Virus record (IMG/VR): IMGVR_UViG_3300042402_003072
Span: 1-21,743 of that record
Reading direction: 5' to 3' (one strand)
Length of the DNA stretch: 21,743 nt
From: a virus
Positions 1-9,207 of this stretch are shown here, piece by piece. Numbering within the stretch: the stretch's first letter is position 1; every line of letters starts with the position of its first letter. The position numbers were made by a program, and so were the translations under genes. The notes under the pieces are model-generated. The model worked only from the letters and a program-made list of their open reading frames with translations, was not told the DNA's origin and made no database searches.

Positions 1-2876
1 GCTTGGGTTACTACATATAAATCAATAATATTTGTTGTAGCTGGATCAATTCGTGTTGTATTATTGCTATTATGACGGTACTGGAATTGCAATCCTTGAC
101 GACCAGGCTTAATACTATATTGCGGTTGTTCAACTAATGTATAAGAAGGTGTTGTAACTGTTTGATCTTGAAATGATTTATAGAATTTATTTTCTACATA
201 GGCGTAAAATAATTGACCAACTGGATAATCATATTTTACGATTTCAATATCAGATTTATTACCATATGTATATACAACATCGCTTGTAGGTACTATTTGA
301 AATCTGGTTAATGATAAAGCATCTTGAATTAATTCAAAGAAAACATAAATTCCAGTATTATTACCACCATATACATATCCTGTAACAGTCGTAAAGAAAT
401 CTGGATTTGTTATAATAGTTCTGTTATTAACATCTGTAGTAGAAACTTCAACTTCAAAATCATTTATATAACCATCACTCTCTACTGTTTGACCAATAAT
501 ATTAGTTTTTACATCAATGTTTAATGGACTACTAGAGTTTGGTTGTGAATTAGTTTTTAAAATGTTTACGAAATCTTGAAGAATTTTTCCAGTAAAAGGA
601 TCATAAACTAGTTTATCTCTTTCAAAACTAAATCTTGTATCTGCTACGCTACCAAAGTAATATGCCAATGATCTATATGTTACTGCATATCTATTATTTC
701 CCAAACTTAAAAAGTTTACAAAATAATTTGGTGCATTATAATTCTCAATAAACCAACGATCTTGTGCAATAGTTAGTGAATTATTGAACACCAATGAAAA
801 ACTTTGCTGAAGTTGCATTTTAATTCTGCACTCAGTAATAATGTCGTTTGACAATGTATTATCAAATGACGGTATAATACTAGTTGAATTACTACTATTA
901 ACTGGATCCGTTAATGTAGCACCATTAGGAACATAACCATTTAATGTAACTGGGCCGGTACCATTTGTAAATCCACCTCTACCGTTATTGTATCCATCAC
1001 CAATAACATTTATAACAGTAGTCCAAATAAATGTTGGATTATTTGGGCCTGGAATTCCTGCAACTAAGCGATTGTTATCATCAAAATAATAACCAATTGG
1101 CGCATAGAATTTTAGTAAAGCACCCTTTGTGATATACTTGACATTATTAGAGCTATAAGTTCCAATTGGAATAGGAGTATCTATTCCATTTTGAATAATG
1201 TAAAAATATCCTGTAATTGAATTGGCATCTACAGTTTTTGTTTGCCAATAAACAGTGCCATCACCGGTAGATGAATTAACTGCATATCTAGGATAAGTTT
1301 GAATATAATATTGTAGAGCACGGTTGCTTGCTAACGCATTTGCTAATGAGTCAGTTAAGAATCTAATAATATTACCAGTATTGGTAATAGTTAATGAAAG
1401 ATTTCCTAAGGCATCGTTTTCATACAATGCACCATCATTGGCAAAAGTATTGGTACTTGAGTACTTGCCGGTTGGATCTAATAAATCTAAATTTTTGCTA
1501 ACACCAATACTACTACGGTTAATTGCTTTTGACTTGATAATTGAACTGTATAGTGTATATGGGAAGTTGTTATAATCTTCACCATTGACCATACGGTTTT
1601 GAGTATAATAGCGTGTGGGTGCTCTTTGTTTAATTTGTGCTAAAGGCTCACGGGCTTGAGCGTTGCTGACAGGAGTTGTTAACTCTAAGCTAAGAGTTAA
1701 TGATTCTACTCTACCTATTCTACTGATATAGTTAAAGGTAACTGAAATGCCCTGCATCTCATTTGGATCAATAGTATATGTAATACCATTACTGGATCTT
1801 ACATATGCTCTAAAGTTTCCAACAGGGATCTTGCTAAAGACACCGTCACCGAATACATAACTTACTTGGTCGTTGAATCTAGAATTCACGCTGAAAACTT
1901 CGCGTCTGCTACTCTCAGTCTGAAGATATGCGTCAGCATAAATGTTATCTACTTTTTTCCACAATACATTTGTTTGATTTGTATCACTTAGTTGATATAA
2001 CCAAGTATCAGTATTATTAATACCTTGAATGTCAATATCAATAACCTGATTGGCAATTTGCTGTTCTAAAGAAAAATCTGAATTTTGCAAAGTACCTTGT
2101 TTGAAATAGAAAAAATATCCTGTATTTGGGCTACCATAGCCTAGTCTGTCATTTCTATACAGCATGTTAAATCTGCCACTAGGTGCAGGAGGTATTTCAT
2201 AGATAGTATCGCTGTCCACACTAGACACACTAACTAATTCAAAACCCATATTGATGCCATCAACTACGCTACTAAACGGAACGATAGGTAAGCTGTTCTG
2301 TGGGATTGATAACGAATATTCGCTAGTAGTTACTCCTAAGATTTCAGCAACATTACCGGGTCTTCCGATTCGTTGTGTATTAATCAAGGCAGCGTTGATA
2401 ATTGTGTTAAATTGTTCTAACCAATTTGAATTAGCAGGGTCATTCCATAAAATTGGAATGTTACTTAAATTGTTTCCATTTAGATCAGTAATATTCTGAG
2501 TAGTTTGTATACTGGTAACTTTCAAATACCCTTGCGCTGTTAAATTTCTTTTTGGAGTATAGCTAACTAAATTTGCTAGTTTAATAACTGAATCACGGCG
2601 TTCAGCAGTATCAATAAAGTTTTCACGGGTATTTAAGTCATTTCTGAAGGCAAGACCTTGGCCCATGAAGGCGATAACATCTAATAGTGCAATAAATTCA
2701 CTGGATTCAATATAATCATTGAATGTTTCTGGGTAGTAAGTACGAAGGTAATCAATGAAACTTTTACGCAGGGTTTCGTAGTCATAGCTACGGAAATCAG
2801 CCTCTCTAAATGTCTGGTAGAAGGCTTTCCAATCATTAACCCCAAAAAGTGCGGATTGTCTTGAACTTGTTGCCAT
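1..2876 (-). CDS. 6: Baseplate wedge protein gp6-like, partial (3' end off the left edge)
   Basis: Open reading frame with no stop from the ATG at 2876 to the window edge, 958 codons visible. The N-terminus (MATSSRQSALFGVNDWKAF, then a stretch with LRKSFIDYLRTYYPETFNDY, ESSEFIALLDVIAFMGQGLAFRNDLNTRENF and TAERRDSVIKLANLVSYTPKRN) is the conserved opening of T4-type gp6, the protein that forms the inner ring of the baseplate and links the six wedges. A FYAPIGYYFDDNNRL segment lies in the C-terminal half. It is already much longer than T4 gp6 (about 660 residues), as in other non-enteric T4-like phages. It is preceded by a late-promoter box GATAAATA 18 nt upstream and follows gp25 on the same strand. 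Family assignment rests on recalled sequence motifs; the C-terminal end is not visible. Confidence 0.88.
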   Translation of the reverse strand, partial: MATSSRQSALFGVNDWKAFYQTFREADFRSYDYETLRKSFIDYLRTYYPETFNDYIESSEFIALLDVIAFMGQGLAFRNDLNTRENFIDTAERRDSVIKLANLVSYTPKRNLTAQGYLKVTSIQTTQNITDLNGNNLSNIPILWNDPANSNWLEQFNTIINAALINTQRIGRPGNVAEILGVTTSEYSLSIPQNSLPIVPFSSVVDGINMGFELVSVSSVDSDTIYEIPPAPSGRFNMLYRNDRLGYGSPNTGYFFYFKQGTLQNSDFSLEQQIANQVIDIDIQGINNTDTWLYQLSDTNQTNVLWKKVDNIYADAYLQTESSRREVFSVNSRFNDQVSYVFGDGVFSKIPVGNFRAYVRSSNGITYTIDPNEMQGISVTFNYISRIGRVESLTLSLELTTPVSNAQAREPLAQIKQRAPTRYYTQNRMVNGEDYNNFPYTLYSSIIKSKAINRSSIGVSKNLDLLDPTGKYSSTNTFANDGALYENDALGNLSLTITNTGNIIRFLTDSLANALASNRALQYYIQTYPRYAVNSSTGDGTVYWQTKTVDANSITGYFYIIQNGIDTPIPIGTYSSNNVKYITKGALLKFYAPIGYYFDDNNRLVAGIPGPNNPTFIWTTVINVIGDGYNNGRGGFTNGTGPVTLNGYVPNGATLTDPVNSSNSTSIIPSFDNTLSNDIITECRIKMQLQQSFSLVFNNSLTIAQDRWFIENYNAPNYFVNFLSLGNNRYAVTYRSLAYYFGSVADTRFSFERDKLVYDPFTGKILQDFVNILKTNSQPNSSSPLNIDVKTNIIGQTVESDGYINDFEVEVSTTDVNNRTIITNPDFFTTVTGYVYGGNNTGIYVFFELIQDALSLTRFQIVPTSDVVYTYGNKSDIEIVKYDYPVGQLFYAYVENKFYKSFQDQTVTTPSYTLVEQPQYSIKPGRQGLQFQYRHNSNNTTRIDPATTNIIDLYVVTQ

Positions 2877-2894
2877 AGAATATTCTCTTTTAAG

Positions 2895-2902
2895 TATTTA
2901 TC
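2895..2902 (-). promoter_or_regulatory. T4-type late promoter before gp6
   Basis: On the minus strand the box reads GATAAATA, seven of eight matches to the T4 late -10 element TATAAATA recognised by gp55-RNA polymerase. It lies 18 nt before the gp6 start codon, so a transcript starting about 6 nt downstream would have a short leader. A weak AAGAGA-like ribosome-binding sequence lies between box and start. Confidence 0.6.
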
Positions 2903-2929
2903 ATACCTAAAACCTGGCGTTTTTAAGGG

Positions 2930-3379
2930 TTATTGAATAATTGCTTGATTCAAATCTCTGTCAAAGAATACACTTAAAATCTGTGCGTCATTAAACGGAG
3001 CAATAGCTAATTCAACTTCTAATAGTATCCCGTTTTCTTGGGGGAATGCTTTGACATAATTTATTATAAGTCTTGGATCTAAACTAGCAACTCTACGAAT
3101 TTCATTTTCTAATTGAAACTGTACATCGGCTGTATTAGGTTCAAACACAAAGCTCCAAAGAGTTGTACCATATTCAGGCTTTCCAACTTTTTGCCCTTGT
3201 TGTATATTCAGTGCGTTGACAAAATCTTGTATAACCAACGGTTGATCAACTAACCTATACTTTTTTCCAAAGTTAATAGGCTTTACTACACTACCAAATC
3301 CACCGTCTACCCCTCCCGGAGCATTGGTTGTTCGTGGTTGATTTGACCCTATTGTGCTAAATCCAATGTATGTAGGCAT
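2930..3379 (-). CDS. 25: Baseplate wedge protein gp25-like (gpW/gp25 family)
   Basis: 149 residues, close to the T4 gp25 length (about 132). gp25 is the small wedge protein whose LysM-like/gpW fold nucleates sheath assembly on the baseplate. Family features visible are the central QGQKVGKPEYGTTLWSFVFE stretch (the conserved G-x-PEyGt-LW motif, residues about 61-80), the following ENEIRRVASLDPRLIINYV helix and strand, and the C-terminal VELAIAPFND segment. It sits between the spike gene and gp6 on the same strand, the usual T4-like neighbourhood. No Shine-Dalgarno is visible, and a perfect late-promoter box ends only 4 nt before the ATG, which leaves almost no leader. A start further inside is possible, but the next in-frame residues look native to the family. 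Confidence 0.9.
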   Translation of the reverse strand: MPTYIGFSTIGSNQPRTTNAPGGVDGGFGSVVKPINFGKKYRLVDQPLVIQDFVNALNIQQGQKVGKPEYGTTLWSFVFEPNTADVQFQLENEIRRVASLDPRLIINYVKAFPQENGILLEVELAIAPFNDAQILSVFFDRDLNQAIIQ

Positions 3380-3383
3380 ATAT

Positions 3384-3391
3384 TATTTATA
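3384..3391 (-). promoter_or_regulatory. Perfect T4-type late promoter abutting gp25
   Basis: The minus strand reads TATAAATA, an exact match to the T4 late -10 element, located in the 12-nt gap between the spike stop codon (3392-3394) and the gp25 ATG (3379). With the usual spacing the transcript would begin at or within 1-2 nt of the start codon, giving a leaderless or nearly leaderless mRNA. gp25 could also be read from transcripts of the upstream genes. Confidence 0.6.
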
Positions 3392-6300
3392 TTATGTTGC
3401 TAAAGAGGCCGTGTATGCCTTGTATTTTTCAACAGAGTCTTTGTACGCTGCTACGTATTCTTGTAAGGCAGCTTGCAATTCTGGATCACCTTCGGGTAAT
3501 GTATTTTTAAGTTCACGATATTTGGTTTGTGCTATTTTTAGTTTTGCTACTGCTTCTTCTGCTACTTTGTATAATCTATTTGCTTCTGCATTTTTTTTGT
3601 CTCTTTCCTCTCTAATTTTATCTAGTGGATTTTCTGTTTTAATAGTTCCAGTGTAATTTGGAGTAGGAATTCCAGGACCCAATAAGCTAGAGATACCGGA
3701 TGTAATTTCAGTTCGGTTAGTTGTGTCAATACCAACTGCCGGCAGTTTAATTGGCGTAGATCCTGAAGCACTTAAACTAGACAATGCACTATTCAATTGC
3801 GATGCTAGTCCTGCAGGTAACCCGGCGCTTGCTAAACTTGTCAACGAAGAACCAGATTTTAATTTATCAAGTGCGCCTGTTACTTGGCTTGCTGCTCCGG
3901 AAACTGTACCAGTTACTTGACCTGCTACACCTGCAACTGCTCCAGTAACTCTAGCTGAAGCTGCACCAACCGCACTATTCAATGATATATTATTCATTGA
4001 AGCTGTGGTTGAGTTGCTAATCAATCCAGATATAGCTTCAGTTCCGGGAACTTTATTTGTAGCACCCGCCGCTTTACTGACTACAGTAGCAACTGCTGAT
4101 TGGGCGCCCGGTAATGCTGACACTCCACTAGCAATAGTTGAGGATAGACTTGCTGTTGTATTTTTAGCCAGATCAGTAACATTTCCAGGAACTGCATTTG
4201 CACTTTCAGCAATGGATTTTAAATTCTGTGGTACATTTGGCTTGAAAGATTTAAATGACGCAGTGATTGCTGCAAACGCAGATCCTGCTACACCTTTGGC
4301 TGCGTCTAATAAACCACTTATTCCTGTAGATTTCCCTAATGCTCCAACCGCACCACTTATTGCACCCAATCCACCTGATACATTTTGTGCTAATCCTGCG
4401 GCAAAACTTCCTGATTTGATTGTATTTGCAATATTACTGACAGCGCCTAAACCACCGGCAACAGCCGCTGTTGCGCCGCCCACTAAGTTAGAAACGGCTC
4501 CGGTGACATTATTTGAAATATTCTTTACAGCATTTAATGTAGCATTAACTCCATTTTGAGATCCAGACATTACTAAACCTGCTAATACCTGCGGAGATTC
4601 TTTGCCTGTAATTGCTCCTGCACTAGTGAGCGAAGTTTGCGCAGATTTCAAATTATCAATTGTTGCAGATACTTGAGCAGTTGGGTTTTGAACTAATTTT
4701 TGTAAGTTTTCTGCTCCGGGTTTACCTGTAAACAAATTAGTTGACATTGCTGATTGAATCTTTGCACCGCTTGCAGCCAATGCATTAACCAATGGTGCAG
4801 AACCGGGTTTTAATATTTTTGCTGTTTCTAATTGTTTTGGGGTTAATGCAGTTGAGCCAACCGCCGCTTTTACTCCTTGCGGAGTTTGCACAACACCTGC
4901 ACCGGCTGCTACTGCAGCCGCAGCTGGACCAGTTGCTGCTGCTTGTGCCAAAGAACCAACTACAGATTTAGTTGTATTTTTGTCTAGGGCTGCACTTACC
5001 GCTGATGTACTTGGTACTGTAGCAACTGTAGCAGGGGAGACCAATGATGCATTTGGTGCGCTTGCTGATGCGTTATAGGTGCCGGCTACTGCTGCACTGG
5101 GCGCTTGTGGCAATTGACTACTTGCATTCATGTCTACTTTAATGTCAACACCCTGTCCTGCACTAGCCCAAGGTGCATGTGCAGGTGCCCTAGATGTTAT
5201 ACTTAAAAGTTTTCCGGGGGCAGCGGCAAATCCCTTTTGACTATCAAACAATGTATCGGTATGCGCAATCACAGGAATTGGCTTCACTTCTTTAGGAGTA
5301 ACCGATGTTTGTCCAGTATTCAGATTAATCCGTTCCCCGTTTATATATGTAATTGCAGTACTAGCGAATGATGCAGTACCTTCTGATCCTAAACTCATAG
5401 GGCCGTCTACTTTGTGCGTATGAGTTCCTGTTGTGTGTACTGAATAATTAGAACCAATTTTATGATTTGTATCTTTTTCTGAATTGATATTAATTGATTC
5501 AGCTTGTAAATTTAAATTTTTAGCAGCATTGATATTAACATCCCTATCAGCATGTAAATTTAAATCACCTTGTGTTCTGATGTTAACTGAGTTAGTTGAG
5601 AATAGATCAATAGTACCTTCTTTGCCTAATTCTATATAACTTTGACCATTGGCATGAAGAATCATTAATGTTTGACCATTGTCGCTCATTAATATTTGAT
5701 GACCCAATGCTGTACGCAATCGTATAAGAGCATCATTACCTATTAAATCTCCGTCATCCATTACAAACGTGTGACCACCACGTCTTGAAATAACTTTTAA
5801 ACCAGGTACTTGCTTGCCTTCTTTGACTAAGCTTGCAATTTTATCTTCATCATATCCACCTTCGTAAATAGGTCTACCTTGTGTGCTTATACCAAACACC
5901 CTACTAGGAGTTTCACGGTTAGCACTACTTGATATTGGTCCGCGAATTGGATCTCTTAAAATACCTTGCTGCCACATTGCCTGTGCCACATAAGTATGTA
6001 CAGGTTTGGCTTCATTTAAAAAGTTTGAACTTTCAGCTTTTGCTTTATCATTTGTGTTTAAGTTGGTTACCGGTAATTTAGTTGCGCCACCGAATTTTAC
6101 TGCTTCACTTTCATTCAACGTGACGTCCGGTGCAGAGCCAATAGCAGGCACCATATGCATTGCCTCTGGCTCAGGTACACATCCTATATAAAATCCATAG
6201 TTTGGATCACCATTAACAAAAATACAAATAACAGTTGTCCCAATATCAGGCGGACTATTCCAAAATCCATAACTGGTGGGGTTAGTTAGATAAGAACCGT

Positions 6301-6556
6301 AACTGTTTTCGCCGGACGAAGATGGTATAAATCCAAAGAAAGGTGGAAGATAACTAACAGGAGTCCAATTTTTTTCATCATTGGGATCTTTGCCGTTTAA
6401 TCCCGATATGTAAACACGAATTCTTCCTGAACGAATGGGATCTATATTATCTTTTACAATGCCAAATACTGGAACTGTCTTAACAATAGCTCCACCACTG
6501 TCTGGCTTAGCTCCTTTAACCCCTTTTCTAGGTAACCATAAGTTATCGTAACTCAT
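3392..6556 (-). CDS. 5: Baseplate central spike, gp5-like, without lysozyme domain and with a long Ala/Ser/Gly C-terminal extension
   Basis: 1054 residues. Residues about 25-130 form the gp5/VgrG-type OB-fold (VFGIVKDNIDPIRSGRIRVY, then NSPPDIGTTVICIFVNGDPN, then FYIGCVPEPEAMHMVPAIGS). Residues about 255-410 are short strand repeats ending in a DLNLHADRDVNINAAKNLNL-type ladder, the triple beta-helix of the membrane-piercing spike. An HxH pair (H379, H381) in a GTHTHKVDG context recalls the metal-binding tips of P2-type spikes. No T4-type lysozyme domain lies between OB-fold and helix. Residues about 480-960 are Ala/Ser/Gly/Val-rich and low in complexity, and about 975-1050 is a charged, predicted coiled coil. 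The start overlaps the previous stop as ATGA, indicating translational coupling. The OB and helix assignment is firm; the tail extension's role is unknown. Confidence 0.85.
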   Translation of the reverse strand: MSYDNLWLPRKGVKGAKPDSGGAIVKTVPVFGIVKDNIDPIRSGRIRVYISGLNGKDPNDEKNWTPVSYLPPFFGFIPSSSGENSYGSYLTNPTSYGFWNSPPDIGTTVICIFVNGDPNYGFYIGCVPEPEAMHMVPAIGSAPDVTLNESEAVKFGGATKLPVTNLNTNDKAKAESSNFLNEAKPVHTYVAQAMWQQGILRDPIRGPISSSANRETPSRVFGISTQGRPIYEGGYDEDKIASLVKEGKQVPGLKVISRRGGHTFVMDDGDLIGNDALIRLRTALGHQILMSDNGQTLMILHANGQSYIELGKEGTIDLFSTNSVNIRTQGDLNLHADRDVNINAAKNLNLQAESININSEKDTNHKIGSNYSVHTTGTHTHKVDGPMSLGSEGTASFASTAITYINGERINLNTGQTSVTPKEVKPIPVIAHTDTLFDSQKGFAAAPGKLLSITSRAPAHAPWASAGQGVDIKVDMNASSQLPQAPSAAVAGTYNASASAPNASLVSPATVATVPSTSAVSAALDKNTTKSVVGSLAQAAATGPAAAAVAAGAGVVQTPQGVKAAVGSTALTPKQLETAKILKPGSAPLVNALAASGAKIQSAMSTNLFTGKPGAENLQKLVQNPTAQVSATIDNLKSAQTSLTSAGAITGKESPQVLAGLVMSGSQNGVNATLNAVKNISNNVTGAVSNLVGGATAAVAGGLGAVSNIANTIKSGSFAAGLAQNVSGGLGAISGAVGALGKSTGISGLLDAAKGVAGSAFAAITASFKSFKPNVPQNLKSIAESANAVPGNVTDLAKNTTASLSSTIASGVSALPGAQSAVATVVSKAAGATNKVPGTEAISGLISNSTTASMNNISLNSAVGAASARVTGAVAGVAGQVTGTVSGAASQVTGALDKLKSGSSLTSLASAGLPAGLASQLNSALSSLSASGSTPIKLPAVGIDTTNRTEITSGISSLLGPGIPTPNYTGTIKTENPLDKIREERDKKNAEANRLYKVAEEAVAKLKIAQTKYRELKNTLPEGDPELQAALQEYVAAYKDSVEKYKAYTASLAT

Positions 6557-8895
6557 TCTTCTCTGCCCCCCTGATCAACCGGTTGTCCACCAGATGCCTC
6601 ATTTTCATTGTCTGCCGGTGAAACATTGGATGGTGTCTCTGTGGGCACCTCGGAGTATTGTTCTGGAGGTTCTTGTAACAAGCCTGTGTTACTTGTAGTT
6701 CCATTGCCAGATTCAGAAGGAGAGCTACCTGTTCTTCCTTCAGCCTCGCGAGTATCTTCACGTTGATTTTCTGAATTAGTTGTATTATTGGATGCGTTAC
6801 TCCATGCATTCTCATCAGAACTAAACGTGTTGATAGAACATGTTATTTCTTGTATAAATTTACCTTTACTAAAGGTAGCATCAACATTACGAACCCAAAA
6901 ACTCACGCCATTAACTAATTTTTTAATACTTTCTGGATATTGCCAAAATACTATTTGATCATTAATGTCTAATAAGCCGGTGTTATTTTCATAATCAATT
7001 GCTTCTTTGAAATTTAATTCAATGAATACTTGCCCTGTTCTTGGATTAATAGTTCTACCATCGGCTTCATAAAAAGTTTTATAAACTGGTAGTGTTCTAA
7101 CATCTGTAAATGAATCTTGCATTAAAAAATCAGGATCTCCTAATATTGTAATTTTAGCCGTACTAAATGATTTTGGGTCAAATAAATTTGTTAGGTATGC
7201 ACCCTGAGCTTGCATGCCTACTCCTTTTGCACCTGTAACATCTGCATTTTGGGGGAAACCCTGTACTACAGGTATTCCCGCTTGTCCCGATTTCACTGTT
7301 GCAGAATTTGTGGGGTCTAATGCTACAATAAAATATCCATTGTTATTTGTTTGTTCATAACTAATAACTTCACTGTTTTTTCCTGTAAACCAATAATCAT
7401 ACCTTTTTACTGGACCATAATATTTTTGAGAATTGTTTGAGTATGCATTTACTAATACTGGCGTTTCATAAGGTGAAATTAATAGTGTAATTTCATATGC
7501 ATACTGATTTAATCTAGTGTCATATCCAATTACTTTTACTTTACTAGATAAATTATACCATTTAACAGTATCGGGTTTATCTTTATTTGGTTCTTCTTCA
7601 AAATCTTTTTTATTTGGATCTGGTTGATTTACAGAATCATAAACAGTTTTTAAGGCTTGCGTCATGTACTCGCTTTGTACAATAACTCTTTCTACACACG
7701 CAATAATTGAAGTACTACTTAATAATGTTATAGTTTTTTTTGTAAGATTTGGATTTGATCGTGCCGCGGTCACTTCATTAACTTCAGCAGTGTTTTTAGC
7801 AGGGGTCCACCCGGCTTTAAGTTTGTCCAGATCATTTGGTAATACAATTTTAGCATTTCGTAAAGTTTCAGTATCCCCAATAAATTCTAATTTATAAACA
7901 TTTGGAATTAAAGCACCTGAAGTTTTTTGCCAGGCATTTAATTGGTCTATCATACCATTAGGACCAGTTAAAGCTTCTTCAACATTACTGGCTTCTAATG
8001 TTACATTTTTATTAAATACTCCACGCATCAATGTGAATGTTTCATAGGGGGCGACTGACACTGCATTTATGTTATAAACTACAGCTTTACCATCTATTTT
8101 AAAGTTTATTTTGTTTAAATTGATAGTATAAAATGTTTCATATACTCCATTGCCCGAGCCGTTAGGGTCTGTTATGCTTCCGTTTATCAATTCTTTTCCG
8201 GTTAGTAAATTCCCAACCGAGTCGTATCCTTGAAATCTTATTCCCAACACAAATTTTTGTCTGCTTGGATTTCGTTGTTCTTTGGCATTTAATGTTTCGC
8301 TATACTGAGCGATAGCGTCTGCTGCAATTTTTAAACGATTTAAAAAACTAAATCCATATGGTTCAATAACTTGAAATGAAAATGTAGTCTGTATAGTAGT
8401 AGATCCAGTTGTGCTTGGGGCAATCAAACTTTTAATTTTTAATTCATCAATGGCGTAGTCTAATTCAAAACCGGGTGCTCTTGGAGTAGTTTTGTTATTT
8501 GAGCCACCGCTTTGTAATATTAAATAGGCGCCGCCTTTTAAATTACTACTAGAACTATCAGTTGTAGTTTTACCTATTACTAAATCTTTAATATTTTTTC
8601 TACCAGATTCTTCAAACGCATTGAAAGCATCAGGTGTAAGCATATACAAAGAAAGTTGATATGTGTAACTTGAAAATAAACTTAATGGATTTTTTCTTAT
8701 AGTGGGTTTTTTAGAAGCCGGAGTAGACGCCGGTGTGCCTGACTTTCCTGCAGTTGTGGTGCCTGCGTTTGGGCTACTAGTTGAGTTTAGTGGAGAAAGT
8801 GCAGGAGGATTTACTCCACTATTAACTTGATTTTGTGTATCTGTGGTATTATTTTGCTGAGTACCACTATCATCGTCTAATAATGTAACTGGCAT
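6553..8895 (-). CDS. Baseplate/hub-region virion structural protein, 780 aa
   Basis: 780 residues between gp53 and the gp5-type spike on the same strand, joined to both: its ATG directly follows the gp53 stop (TAAATG) and its stop overlaps the spike start (ATGA). Residues 1-70 and about 715-780 are Ser/Thr/Asn/Pro/Gly-rich and probably disordered. The ordered part starts at NPLSLFSSYTYQLSLYMLTP and contains FSFQVIEPYGFSFLNRL and KFVLGIRFQGYDSVGN, motifs I associate with conserved phage structural proteins of unnamed function. Its place just before the spike is where a hub protein of the gp27 type would be expected, since gp27 forms the cup that holds gp5, but I see no sequence motif proving that. 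The hub role is inference; a structure prediction would settle it. Confidence 0.6.
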   Translation of the reverse strand: MPVTLLDDDSGTQQNNTTDTQNQVNSGVNPPALSPLNSTSSPNAGTTTAGKSGTPASTPASKKPTIRKNPLSLFSSYTYQLSLYMLTPDAFNAFEESGRKNIKDLVIGKTTTDSSSSNLKGGAYLILQSGGSNNKTTPRAPGFELDYAIDELKIKSLIAPSTTGSTTIQTTFSFQVIEPYGFSFLNRLKIAADAIAQYSETLNAKEQRNPSRQKFVLGIRFQGYDSVGNLLTGKELINGSITDPNGSGNGVYETFYTINLNKINFKIDGKAVVYNINAVSVAPYETFTLMRGVFNKNVTLEASNVEEALTGPNGMIDQLNAWQKTSGALIPNVYKLEFIGDTETLRNAKIVLPNDLDKLKAGWTPAKNTAEVNEVTAARSNPNLTKKTITLLSSTSIIACVERVIVQSEYMTQALKTVYDSVNQPDPNKKDFEEEPNKDKPDTVKWYNLSSKVKVIGYDTRLNQYAYEITLLISPYETPVLVNAYSNNSQKYYGPVKRYDYWFTGKNSEVISYEQTNNNGYFIVALDPTNSATVKSGQAGIPVVQGFPQNADVTGAKGVGMQAQGAYLTNLFDPKSFSTAKITILGDPDFLMQDSFTDVRTLPVYKTFYEADGRTINPRTGQVFIELNFKEAIDYENNTGLLDINDQIVFWQYPESIKKLVNGVSFWVRNVDATFSKGKFIQEITCSINTFSSDENAWSNASNNTTNSENQREDTREAEGRTGSSPSESGNGTTSNTGLLQEPPEQYSEVPTETPSNVSPADNENEASGGQPVDQGGREE

Positions 8896-9207
8896 TTATA
8901 TTCCCAATATCTGCTTCAATGTATCTAATTTAGGTATATAAATACTGACCCCTGCTTTAAAATCAAACAATGGGTCTTTTAACTTGTTTGGATTTCTTTG
9001 CGCAAATGCCCACCACAATCTACTATCCTGATATAAGTCATATGCTAATAAATCAGGTCTGTATTCATATACTGGTTTTATTTCCATATACACATCACTG
9101 GATAGCATAGGTATAGGACGATTAACCATTATGTCTAAAAACTGAGCTTTGTAAATATCAGTTGCGTTATACGGACTTGTTGCCGGATATGAGTTATTAA
9201 CAGCCAT
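8896..9207 (-). CDS. 53: Baseplate wedge protein gp53-like
   Basis: About 103 residues with the compact gp53/LysM-like pattern: YEYRPDLLAYDLYQDSRLWW, then FAQRNPNKLKDPLFDFKAG and VSIYIPK. In T4, gp53 is the last wedge subunit, joining neighbouring wedges around the hub. I place the start at the ATG at 9207, not the in-frame TTG at 9213. The ATG shares its A with the stop of the preceding gene (TAATG), and a GGAGG sits 9 nt upstream, a good ribosome-binding site. The downstream 780-aa gene begins right after its stop. T4 gp53 is longer (about 196 residues); short versions ending after the IYIPK motif are seen in other T4-like phages. Confidence 0.8.
   Translation of the reverse strand: MAVNNSYPATSPYNATDIYKAQFLDIMVNRPIPMLSSDVYMEIKPVYEYRPDLLAYDLYQDSRLWWAFAQRNPNKLKDPLFDFKAGVSIYIPKLDTLKQILGI

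Noticed and set aside
4005-4559. 184-codon plus-strand frame opposite the spike's Ala/Ser-rich tract
   Set aside because: Open only because the opposite strand is low-complexity Ala/Ser/Gly sequence; no start signal and no known motif.
6543-6815. 90-codon minus frame overlapping the 780-aa gene end
   Set aside because: Shadow of the real gene in another frame; Arg/His/Gln-rich composition and no motif.
8937-8944. Perfect TATAAATA on the plus strand inside gp53
   Set aside because: It is the reverse complement of codons for the conserved IYI motif and points antisense into coding sequence; probably coincidental.
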